Source: Agrobacterium tumefaciens (GTDB lineage Bacteria > Pseudomonadota > Alphaproteobacteria > Rhizobiales > Rhizobiaceae). From it: a stretch of 64,000 bases of DNA. Within the stretch, counting starts at the first letter, position 1. Each line of letters starts with the position of its first letter. The DNA is taken from assembly GCF_017726655.1 (NCBI RefSeq), contig NZ_CP072308.1, positions 2,430,001-2,494,000 of the forward strand, in the 5' to 3' direction. Positions 1 through 10,787 of the stretch are shown one piece after another. The notes under the pieces were generated by a model, which saw nothing but the letters and a program-made list of their open reading frames with translations, searched no databases and was not told the DNA's origin. The position numbers were made by a program, and so were the translations under genes.

Positions 1-1499
<1,499 letters not shown>

Positions 1500-1770
1500 G
1501 TTCCCATTGATTATGTTCATCAAGCCAAGCTCGATGATCTGTTCTGTCTTCACGCTGACGTGGCCTTCGGCCACTACGCTGCAGACGGCGCGCCGTCAGG
1601 GTATTTTGCCAAGGCAAAAACCCGAGGCGACGGACTAGCGTCCTGTATCGGTGCCACGCTCGATCTCGAGCAACGGTGGAATACGGATCGGTCACAGAAA
1701 GACGTGTAAATTAAAACGAAGCGCAAGCTTCCCAGCTTCTCGAAAACAACTTTCGTTGTTGCGTTTTGCC

Positions 1771-1888
1771 GACCTGGTGGTTATCGCGGGGCGGCTGCAC
1801 CCGTTCCCATTCCGAACACGGCCGTGAAACGCCCCAGCGCCAATGGTACTTCGTCTCAAGACGCGGGAGAGTAGGTCGCTGCCAGGTC
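1771..1888 (+). rRNA. 5S ribosomal RNA
   Basis: The 118-nt segment starts GACCTGGTGGTTAT and ends GCTGCCAGGTC, so its ends pair to form helix I. It contains the conserved CCGAACACGG and GGGAGAGTAGGTCGC blocks of bacterial 5S rRNA. It lies about 270 nt after 23S. That spacer (1500-1770) shows no gene, only processing-type sequence. Confidence 0.96.
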
Positions 1889-1946
1889 TGCAAAACGCAA
1901 CACAAAATCTTCTCAAATCACCAAAATGGGCCAATGCCCAAATCAA

Positions 1947-1968
1947 AAAGGCCGCTCAAGCGGCCTTT
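1947..1968 (+). terminator. Hairpin after 5S rRNA, possible weak terminator
   Basis: AAAGGCCGCT and AGCGGCCTTT form a perfect 10-bp stem around a 2-nt loop. Only three T residues sit at its base, so it may act as a processing or attenuation hairpin rather than a full terminator; tRNA-fMet lies about 135 nt downstream. Confidence 0.5.
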
Positions 1969-2075
1969 GTGCTATAACAGGCACAAATGATAATGCGTCC
2001 CTTACAGGAGATAAATTGCTGTGCAATTTACTCCGAAAGAAATCCGTCGTCGCTAAAGCAACGACGTAGACGCGA

Positions 2076-2094
2076 CATTCGGCTTTGCCGAATG
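2076..2094. repeat. Hairpin between 5S rRNA and tRNA-fMet
   Basis: CATTCGGC and GCCGAATG form a perfect 8-bp stem with a TTT loop just before the tRNA. A second inverted repeat, TAAATTGC...GCAATTTA, lies near 2011-2029. Both probably guide processing of the rRNA-tRNA precursor. Confidence 0.5.
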
Positions 2095-2103
2095 CGCTGG
2101 TAA

Positions 2104-3837
<1,734 letters not shown>

Positions 3838-3872
3838 TGGGGCAATGCCATCTGAAACAATCTCATCGTGAA

Positions 3873-3897
3873 CACTGGCCGGCATCGCCGGCCAGTG
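3873..3897. repeat. Perfect 11-bp inverted repeat between the two recombinase genes
   Basis: CACTGGCCGGC and GCCGGCCAGTG are separated by the 3-nt loop ATC. The repeat lies between the stop of the upstream recombinase (3912) and the start of the downstream one (3837), both on the minus strand. There is no T-run, so it may be an attenuating hairpin or a DNA site for a recombinase. Confidence 0.6.
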
Positions 3898-3911
3898 CGT
3901 CTGCTGCGTGT

Positions 3912-4775
3912 TCAGTTCTGCTGATTACGGCGCCCTGCCAATCCTGCAGCACGCTCGGCTACGGCATCGTGGCGATCCTTCACGCGGTCCCAGAGTTCAT
4001 CGCTGACGATGCGCAGCGCCGATACATAATGGTCGTCATCGTTGCCCGCTTGATTACACACGCCGATGTAAGCCGGGTTGTTGAGGATCCCCGTTGTCTG
4101 GGCGCGATTGCCGCGGATCGCAGCGTCGCGCCAAATACTGCCGCAGGGACCGGCCACGCCTTCCACGTTCAGAAGAGCTGCGATCTTTGTTGGAGCCATC
4201 CCCTCGGCATACATACCGAAAATACGGCGGACGACGTCGGCCGCAACCGGGTCGACGATTTTGAACACGAAGATGCGCTGGCCGTCCGCATTGCAGGCGC
4301 CGGAATAGCGGTAGCCGAATGGAAGGGGCGCGAAGTGTTTCTCCTCGCGCAGGTCGTCGGGCATCTGGGCAATACGGCCGCCCGGGACAAACATGTTGCT
4401 GCGGTCGGTCATATAATAGTCGGACCCGTTCCGGCCGGTGATACGCTCTCCGGTATCGATGACCCAGAGTTCGATGCCCTTGCGAGTAAGTGCGCTCAAC
4501 AGTCGATTAGCTATGTCGAATCGCGAGCACAACCGGTCCAGCGTATGGCAGAGGACGATATCGACTTTCTCGCGATTGATATGGGCGAAAAGCTTGCGCA
4601 CGCCGGGCTGCGCCAGGAAGACGACTTCGCCGATGTCGGCGTCAGCATAGGATTTTACGAAGGTCCAGCCATTCTCTTTGATGAAGCGGTGCCCGTCGTG
4701 GAGCTGCGTTTCGAGGCAGGTGTGGTCATGGTAACCGGCAGAGTGGCGTGCGTAGAACAGAACGTTCTTGGTCAT
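3912..4775 (-). CDS. Short large-type serine recombinase, possibly inactive
   Basis: The 287-aa product starts MTKNVLFYARHS, nearly the same N-terminus as the recombinase gene downstream. It has a resolvase domain (about 1-130) and a Recombinase domain (about 150-260; EGMAPTKIAALLNVEGVAGP). The zinc ribbon and coiled coil expected after residue 290 are absent, so it is about half the normal length. The active-site stretch DRLSRD of the paralogue reads DRLCSRFD here, which shifts the second conserved arginine by one position. The start at 4775 is supported by GGAG seven bases upstream; an open frame extends further upstream but has no recombinase similarity. It could be a degenerate duplicate or a partner protein. 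Confidence 0.7.
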   Translation of the reverse strand: MTKNVLFYARHSAGYHDHTCLETQLHDGHRFIKENGWTFVKSYADADIGEVVFLAQPGVRKLFAHINREKVDIVLCHTLDRLCSRFDIANRLLSALTRKGIELWVIDTGERITGRNGSDYYMTDRSNMFVPGGRIAQMPDDLREEKHFAPLPFGYRYSGACNADGQRIFVFKIVDPVAADVVRRIFGMYAEGMAPTKIAALLNVEGVAGPCGSIWRDAAIRGNRAQTTGILNNPAYIGVCNQAGNDDDHYVSALRIVSDELWDRVKDRHDAVAERAAGLAGRRNQQN

Positions 4776-4847
4776 GGGGTGATCTCCGTTCGAATGGGCG
4801 AAGTCGGGGGACATGGTAACCGGCGACGGGGAACTTAAGAGCCCCGC

Positions 4848-5678
4848 CGCGATGCAAGCGTCGTTGTCGGTGATACCGTGCCGACGCAGACCTCCATGGC
4901 GGAGCGCGGGCAGCCCGATATCGTATCGGAGTCCTGGACGAGTACGCGTCCTCCGGTCACGCAACAGTCCATCAAGGATGGCAAGCTCGTCGTTGCCGGC
5001 AAGGTCTTCACGGATGGCGGTGTGCAGGGCATCTATGTGCCGAAGTTCCTCATTGAAAAATACCCCGACATCAAAACCATTAGGGATGCGCTGAAACATC
5101 CCGAGCTCTTTCCTGATCCGCAGGATTCCTCGAAGGCGCCTGATGTGCCGGCGCGCAGGGCTGGGGCGCGACTGTCTTTGCGACCCAATATTACAAGGCA
5201 TATGAGGCAAAGAACGCCGGCTTCAATCTCATCGACAGCGGTTCCGCTGCCGCCATGACGGCGCTTTGATCAATGCCTATAACAAAGGTCGTGGCTGGAT
5301 CGGATATTACTGGGATCCGACGGCTCTGCTCGGCAAATACGACATGGTTCGCCTGTCAGCCGGTGTTCGCTATGATGCCGCCGAATGGGCACGCTGCAAC
5401 GAAGTCGAAAGCTGCCCAGATCCCAAGCCGAATGAATGGCCGACTGACGAAGTCGGAAAAGTCGTGACCAAAGCCTTCGCAGAGCGTGGCGGATCTGCTT
5501 ATGAGTTCCTGACAAAACGTTCGTGGCCGAACAAGGTCGTGAGCGAGATGCTGGCCTGGATGACGGACAGCCAGGCGACGGGCGCGGATGCGGCGAAGCA
5601 GTTCCTCAAGGCCGTGAGCCCGTCTGGACGGCATGGGTTCCCGCAGATGTCGCGGCAAAGGTGAAGGCCGCCCACTGA
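4848..5678 (+). pseudogene. choX: Choline/glycine betaine ABC transporter substrate-binding protein, decayed
   Basis: Three successive frames encode the parts of an OpuAC-type periplasmic binding protein: DASVVVGDTVPTQTSMAERG, then GIYVPKFLIEKYPDIKTI, then a segment with FNLIDSGSAAAM, then KGRGWIGYYWDPTALLGKYD and EMLAWMTDSQATGADAA to the end. Frame changes occur near 5150 and 5260 and again near 5630. The signal peptide and about the first 60 residues are missing, apparently removed where the recombinase region joins (near 4848). It is followed by the matching permease and ATPase remnants in the usual choXWV order. It cannot make a functional protein. Confidence 0.85.
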
Positions 5679-5759
5679 GGTTAGGGCGGAGCATCCACGC
5701 GATGTTCCGCCAGCCCTTCAGGCAACAAGGCCACAGGTTTCAGGGAGGCACAACGAATA

Positions 5760-6647
5760 TGGAATGGTTTTATCAGTTTCCGCAGATGGACAACGAGTCG
5801 CTGCGGAATTTCAAGAAGCTGATCGACGAAGGTTTCCTGTGATTCTCGCGCTCTCACGGTGACACCATCGAGGGCTTCTTTTCGTCGGTGAATCAGTTTC
5901 TGCTTGCATCCGAGCGGTTCATGGCACAGACGCCCTGGCCCATCATTGTCGGGCTCATTCTCGCCGTCACCTATGCGGCGAGCCGCAGCGTGAAGATTGT
6001 GCTGGGTTGCTTCCTGATCCTGATGGCGATCGGTTATTTCGGAATGTGGGAGGATGCGATGCGCACCATCTCGCTCATCTTCTTCGGCTCCATTCTCTCG
6101 ATCGCCATTGGTTTGCCGATCGGTATCCTGATGGCTCGTTCCGACAGGGTGCAAAAAGATCGTCAATCCCGCTCTCGATATCATGCAGACGCTGCCAAGC
6201 TTCGGATATCTGATCCCCGTCGTCATGATCCTCGGTATCGGGCGCGTGCCAGGCCTGATTGCGGTCATTATCTATGCCATCCCGCCGATGATCCGTCTTA
6301 CCAACCATGGCATTCGTCTCGCGGACAAGGATGTGCTGGAAGCTGCGGACGCATTCGGATCGTCCAGTTCGCAGAAACTCTTCAAAGTGCAGCTCCCGCT
6401 CGCCCTGCCGACGATCATGGCCGGCGTCAACCAGACCATCATGATGGCATTGGCGATGGTTGTCATTGCGTCGATGATCGGGGTTCAGGGGCTGGGGCAG
6501 CCGGTACTGCGTGCGATCGTGAACCAATATTTCAGTCTCGGTCCATTAGGTGGGTTTGCCATCGTCGGCATTGCGATCATCTTCGACAGGGCTACACAGG
6601 CTTACGGCCGCCGCCTTCAGAAACACCGGGAAGTTTTTCATGGCTGA
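5760..6647 (+). pseudogene. choW: Choline/betaine ABC transporter permease, decayed
   Basis: The reading starts MEWFYQFPQMDNESLRNFKK, meets a TGA at 5840-5842, and resumes in the same frame with the membrane segments MAQTPWPIIVGLILAVTYA and ISLIFFGSILSIAIGLPIG. A frameshift near 6150 in an A-rich run leads into the rest: IMQTLPSFGYLIPVVMILGIG, the EAA-loop region (LEAADAFGSSSSQKLFKVQLP) and VIASMIGVQGLG. This is the inner-membrane permease of a proline/betaine family importer. One stop plus one frameshift make it nonfunctional. The end overlaps the start of the ATPase remnant, as in intact operons. Confidence 0.85.
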
Positions 6648-7602
6648 GCACAAGTTCGGCGGCATCAAGATTCGCCACCTCATCAAGATTTTCGGATCCA
6701 ATCCCGACGCCTACGTCGAAGCCGTCAAGCGGGGCCTCGACAAGAGCGAACTCAACGAAAAACATGGACATGTTCTCGGTCTGAAAGACATCAACATCGA
6801 AATTCCATCGGGCCAGATTCAGGTTGTCATGGGGCTTTCCGGTTCCGGCAAGTCTACACTGATACGCCACATCAACAGGTTGATCGATCCGACCGCCGGC
6901 GAGGTGCTCGTCGATGGTGTGGATGTCGTCAAGATGAACGATGCTGAGTTACGCTACTTCCGCCGGCATCAGACCGCGATGATATTTCAGAAATTCGCTC
7001 TGTTGTCGCATCGGATCGTGCTGGACAACATCAATACGGGCTCGAGGTCCAGGGCGTTGCCCGCGTGAAAAGCGTTGACATCGCGATGCGATGGATCAAG
7101 CGGGTAGGGCTAAAGGGTTTCGAGAAGAAGTATCCCAACCAATTGTCCGGCGGCATGCAACAGCGCGTCGGCCTTGCCCGCGCCTCGTCGAACGACGCTC
7201 CCGTTCTGCTGATGGACGAAGCTTATCCCGCGCAAAGGGGAAATCGTCCTGCAGGGGACCAGTCAGGATATTGTGCTCAACATTGCCGATGACTACGTCG
7301 CCAGTTTCGTAAAGGAGGTCAATCGCGGAAGGGTGATCTGGGTCGAGCAACTCATGGCGCCGCGACACCAGAGCGACGATAACGCGCGCGAAATCTTGAA
7401 GCTTGGTACGACGATCGAGGATGCCGCCCGGCTTATGACAAATTCGGCCAGTGCTGAAGCCGATATCGTTGATGAGACGGCTGCAAGGGTCGGACGTGTC
7501 GAGTTCCGCCGTCTTGTCGGTGCGTTGGTAGGCAGCACGTCTCTTGAGGAGGCGAGTTTCCTGGAGAACAGCCGAGGCTTTGGTGATCGCCGAAGCTTGT
7601 AA
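6640..7602 (+). pseudogene. choV: Choline/betaine ABC transporter ATPase, decayed
   Basis: An N-terminal ATPase half is clear: MAEHKFGGIKIRHLIKIFG, Walker A GLSGSGKST, and Q-loop MIFQKFALL. After a frameshift near 7040 comes KYPNQLSGGMQQRVGLARA with the LSGGMQ signature and Walker B LLMDEA. Directly after the Walker B region a deletion, probably of some 60 codons, removes the D-loop and H-loop. The frame then resumes at EIVLQGTSQDIVLNIADDYVASFV, the usual C-terminal region. The lesions rule out ATPase function. Downstream sequence to about 7660 has no other recognizable gene. Confidence 0.85.
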
Positions 7603-7667
7603 ACAGGAGTTCCGCCGCTGTCGAACTCTCCATCCCCACCAAGTATCGCGCCAGGTGGCAACAGAAG

Positions 7668-7835
7668 TTATTTCCTTTCCAGAGCGACGGCGATCTCGCG
7701 CCGTATTGCTTCAAGGCTTGGGGTGCCGGTAATCTTCTTACCGTTGATGAAGAATGTCTACGTGCCCTCTACTTTGAAGTCGTCCTGCGCATGATTGGTA
7801 AGCGTCTTGAGGCTGTTTAATACAGATTGGTCCGC
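7668..7835 (-). pseudogene. DsbA-like thioredoxin-fold protein, C-terminal scrap
   Basis: On the minus strand a short frame reads NHAQDDFKVEGT*TFFINGKKITGT, then PSLEAIRREIAVALERK and a TAA stop at 7668. The pattern GT-FFINGKKITG-PS is the C-terminal part of the DsbA/DSBA-like oxidoreductase family. The TAG replaces the residue that is normally Pro in GTPTFFING, the cis-proline position. The N-terminus with the CxxC site is gone. It abuts the SDR scrap on the other strand. Confidence 0.6.
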
Positions 7836-7962
7836 CAGCCGCGCGACGTCGCCGAAGCGATCCTTTTTTTTCCTGGCCTCCGAACAGGCGTCATGGATCA
7901 CCGGCACGATTCTTCCCGTAGACGGCGGCGTCACCGCCGGCCGCCAGTCGGAGCTTTCATGA
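7830..7962 (+). pseudogene. Short-chain dehydrogenase, C-terminal scrap
   Basis: The frame reads RQPRDVAEAILFF, shifts by one base at the T8 run near 7866, and continues LASEQASWITGTILPVDGGV and a short tail to a TGA at 7960-7962. The EQASWITG-ILPVDGG block is the usual C-terminus of an SDR family oxidoreductase. Its stop overlaps the ATG of the following ahpD-like gene (ATGA), so the two were once translationally coupled. Confidence 0.65.
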
Positions 7963-8309
7963 GCAATATGCAGGATTGGAATTCATACCACGACGCCCTG
8001 ATCGGCCATGTCGGCGATTTCGCAAAGCTTAGCCCCGATGTGCTTCGCGGGTTGAACATCATGGAAGCCAGCGGCAACGAGACCGGCAAGATTGAGCCGA
8101 AGACGCACGAGATCATTGCTCTGGCCGTTGCGGTCACGACCCGCTGTGACGGATGCATCGCCGTTCATGGCAGGAAGGCCATCGAACTGGGTGCCAGCGA
8201 AGAAGAGATCGCCAAGGCCCTCGGCGTAGCTATCTCGCTTAATGCTGGCGCTGCGCTGACCTATACGGCTCGCGTGTTCGATGCGATCAAAAGCCTGCCG
8301 AGTGAGTGA
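7959..8309 (+). CDS. Carboxymuconolactone decarboxylase / AhpD-family protein
   Basis: This is a 116-aa AhpD-fold protein. It has the family redox motif CDGC in VAVTTRCDGCIAVHGRKA (about residues 64-67), followed by the usual helical stretch GASEEEIAKALGVAISLNAG. Members act as peroxidase-linked disulfide reductases or as decarboxylases; the CxxC-H arrangement here favours a thiol redox role in the cytoplasm. The start at 7959 overlaps the stop of a broken SDR gene, so the reading frame has survived while its operon partner decayed. Whether it is still transcribed is unclear because the upstream gene and promoter are damaged. Confidence 0.8.
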   Translation: MSNMQDWNSYHDALIGHVGDFAKLSPDVLRGLNIMEASGNETGKIEPKTHEIIALAVAVTTRCDGCIAVHGRKAIELGASEEEIAKALGVAISLNAGAALTYTARVFDAIKSLPSE

Positions 8310-8535
8310 TGTAAGTTTCATCAGCGCGGGATTATCCTCGCGCTGATCGCGCATCCTGTAGCTGGATTGTTTCCCGAATTCTCTATTTTTTGACATCCGA
8401 CGAGGCCGTACTCATGTCTGGTTCGCTGGAGCCAACGCTTGGAATCAGAATTTTCCGACAGCCAGACCCATTGGGGTTTATCTGTCGGCAACTTTAACGA
8501 GTTCCATTTATGATTGATTTCGTGACGATCTACCC

Positions 8536-8564
8536 TTGACGGATTCTTTTTTTTGCCGAAATTT
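8536..8564 (+). promoter_or_regulatory. Candidate promoter of the jet operon
   Basis: TTGACG at 8536-8541 is followed after 17 nt by AAATTT at 8559-8564, about 20 nt before the TTG start of jetA. The leader would be short and holds the purine-rich run CAGGGGGA as ribosome binding site. Another TTGACA lies at 8390-8395 with a poor -10. The 8310-8584 gap contains nothing else recognizable. Confidence 0.3.
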
Positions 8565-8584
8565 CCCAGGGACAGGGGGACGTC

Positions 8585-10147
8585 TTGGCAGAAAGCAGTT
8601 TTACATCTTCAGTTGAAAAATCTACCACACGGCTGTTTGGGCAGCTTGAGCCGGAGATATTTACACTGTTCGCGGGTGCCAATCGTGTGCTTTATGAACG
8701 GGTAGTACTCTCGGTCTATAGGAACCTTTACCGATCGGATTTACTTTTTCCCAGTCAAGCCGAGGTCGTGAATGTAATCTACGACTGCCTCGATCGAGAG
8801 CCCGGCCTGTGGGCGGAGGAAGAAGTTGCTGTTGATCTCGATCGCCTCGTCGTGCGAACGGGCCGGCGAGTACGGCGACGTCGAGTCGAAGGTGTGAACG
8901 ACGAAGCAACAGGAATTGCCATCAGTCGCAGTCGTCACATTTATAATCGAATGCTCCAGACCGGTTGGTTGGATGAGGCCAGTTACGGATTAAAAACGAC
9001 CGTGGAAATGCCGTCGGGTGCAATGCGCCTAGCAGAATTCCTATGCTCGCTTAAGGAAGGTGTTGTGGAGCAACTCGGCGGTCTCGTAATCGAGGTCCGC
9101 AACGCCATACGCGCGGTTGAGGAGAAGCCGGCGGAAAATGCACTGGGCTTGAACAAGGCGGCGCGTGATGCGGCGGCTTTCGGGCGATATCTTCGCAGCG
9201 TGCTTTCGGCACTTAGGGATATCGACCGCCAGGTTCTTTCCTCCGATACGCTCGCCGATCGCCTGCGATATTATTTCGAGGAATTTGTCGAGCAGGTGCT
9301 TCTGCGAGACTATACCGCAATTACGACCAATGCTCACCCTTATCGCCATCGCCGTGCGATCTTGACCGCCTTGGAAAGGCTTGAAGATTCCAGCATCGAT
9401 ACGGATGCCATCGCTGATGCCTATCTTGAAGCAAGGCTGGCGCCGACCGCTGCGGCAGCGCGCGATCTGGTCTTTGAAGACATATCAAGTATTCGTCACG
9501 TGTTTGAACGAATTGAGGAAGCTTTCGAGGCCATTCAGCAGCACCGCACGCGGCTTGAGACGAGGCTGCGCAACGTGGTTCGGTATGCTGGCAGGCGCAC
9601 CAGTTTTCTTCAGCGTAGCGAGCGTCTTATCCAGAAGCTGGATGAGGTGATGTCGTATCCCGGCAGTGAAGTGGAAGTTCGAGGGTCGCTTGAGCAACGG
9701 ACACCTGGTGTTGCGCCAAATCTGCTGGCGAAGCCGCGCGGCGCACGCCCCAGCCCGTCGGAGGGCGATATTTCAATAGCTCCGCCAGATCCAATCGCGG
9801 AGTACCGCCGGCTGTTGGAAAAGGAGTATCTCGAGCGTTTGATCATCTCACCGGCAAAGGTTAGCCGGTTTCTGGAGCGACAGGTGCCGCCGTATGGAGA
9901 GGTGCATGGTGCATCCCTGACCATCGAGACCGCGGACGATTTTCTAGTGTTCGAAGCTTTGCGGCTGCTGGTAGCCAGCGGCCTCGGCACGGATGACAGT
10001 TCTGCACTATCGATCGGGATGCGGAACCGCTTCGAGTTCATTCGTGACAACACGCGGGACATCTCCAATGATTGGCTGGATTCCCCGGGATTTATCGTCA
10101 GACGCCTCGACGGCGGCATTGCACTGGAGATAGGCCATGCTTCATGA
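8585..10147 (+). CDS. jetA: Wadjet plasmid-restriction protein JetA
   Basis: This 520-aa protein is the kleisin-like subunit of a Wadjet (JetABCD) SMC complex, which bridges the SMC heads and binds the KITE subunit. It opens with RLFGQLEPEIFTLFAGANR and continues with an alpha-helical, Arg/Glu-rich body. This N-terminus resembles the DUF5716/JetA family rather than the DUF3375 type of type I systems; the subtype call is tentative. The start is TTG at 8585, with a GGGGG run 6-11 nt upstream; no ATG fits the conserved N-terminus. Its end overlaps jetB by 11 nt. The operon is jetA-B-C-D with every junction overlapping, which implies coupled translation and fixed stoichiometry. No frameshift or stop is seen, in contrast to the genes on both sides. 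Confidence 0.88.
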   Translation: MAESSFTSSVEKSTTRLFGQLEPEIFTLFAGANRVLYERVVLSVYRNLYRSDLLFPSQAEVVNVIYDCLDREPGLWAEEEVAVDLDRLVVRTGRRVRRRRVEGVNDEATGIAISRSRHIYNRMLQTGWLDEASYGLKTTVEMPSGAMRLAEFLCSLKEGVVEQLGGLVIEVRNAIRAVEEKPAENALGLNKAARDAAAFGRYLRSVLSALRDIDRQVLSSDTLADRLRYYFEEFVEQVLLRDYTAITTNAHPYRHRRAILTALERLEDSSIDTDAIADAYLEARLAPTAAAARDLVFEDISSIRHVFERIEEAFEAIQQHRTRLETRLRNVVRYAGRRTSFLQRSERLIQKLDEVMSYPGSEVEVRGSLEQRTPGVAPNLLAKPRGARPSPSEGDISIAPPDPIAEYRRLLEKEYLERLIISPAKVSRFLERQVPPYGEVHGASLTIETADDFLVFEALRLLVASGLGTDDSSALSIGMRNRFEFIRDNTRDISNDWLDSPGFIVRRLDGGIALEIGHAS

Positions 10148-10787
10148 GTTCGCCTTGCTGGAAGAGACCAATGCACGGGACTCCCAGCGGGTTACCCAAC
10201 TCATAGCACATCTGATGCGCGATCAGTTCGTGCACGTGGAGGATCGCGGCTCTGCCACGCTTCTGGAGACGTTATTTCGTCCGAAATTGAAGGCGTTGAT
10301 AGAGGCTTACTTCGACGTGGCCGGATATCGTCTGGTGCATCGCGAAACCGAAGGATGGGCGGGAATATTGCCGGATCCGGAGCGGATATCTCTGCCGCGA
10401 ATGCGTACCGACGAAACCGTGGTGCTGCTGGTATTGCGCCGTCTCTGGGAGGAAGCGCTGCAGCTCGGAGAGATTGAAGATAAAGGCACAGTACGGACGA
10501 GTCTGAACGAAGCTTATGCGGCGTATCAGGAAATTGTCGCTGGTGCACGTCGGGCGAGTCTGTCTCCAAACGCTTTCCGTGAGGTGCTCGAAATGTTGGA
10601 GAAACGCGCACTGGTCCGATTGGGCGCACTCGATCCGGAAATGCAGGACATGGATCTCGATATCCGTGCACTTGTTGCCACAGTCGCGGGAGACGATTTC
10701 GTGGCGTCGCTGGAAGCACTTCTGTCGGGCGTTGTCGCTGCTCCTCCTGGGGCGAAGGAGCAGATAAACGTGGAGGTCGTATCGTGA
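10137..10787 (+). CDS. jetB: Wadjet protein JetB (DUF4194-like)
   Basis: This 216-aa protein is of the size and place expected for JetB, the KITE-like (winged-helix) subunit that dimerizes and binds JetA, like MukE or ScpB. Visible family features are an N-terminal helix-strand unit (LIAHLMRDQFVHVEDRGSAT), a central SLPRMRTDETVVLLVLRRLW stretch and a second winged-helix-like part ending in ALVRLGAL. DUF4194 proteins share the motif of a tyrosine-rich strand followed by LRTDETVLLLVL. The ATG at 10137 lies inside the end of jetA, and its TGA overlaps the GTG of jetC. Confidence 0.87.
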   Translation: MLHEFALLEETNARDSQRVTQLIAHLMRDQFVHVEDRGSATLLETLFRPKLKALIEAYFDVAGYRLVHRETEGWAGILPDPERISLPRMRTDETVVLLVLRRLWEEALQLGEIEDKGTVRTSLNEAYAAYQEIVAGARRASLSPNAFREVLEMLEKRALVRLGALDPEMQDMDLDIRALVATVAGDDFVASLEALLSGVVAAPPGAKEQINVEVVS

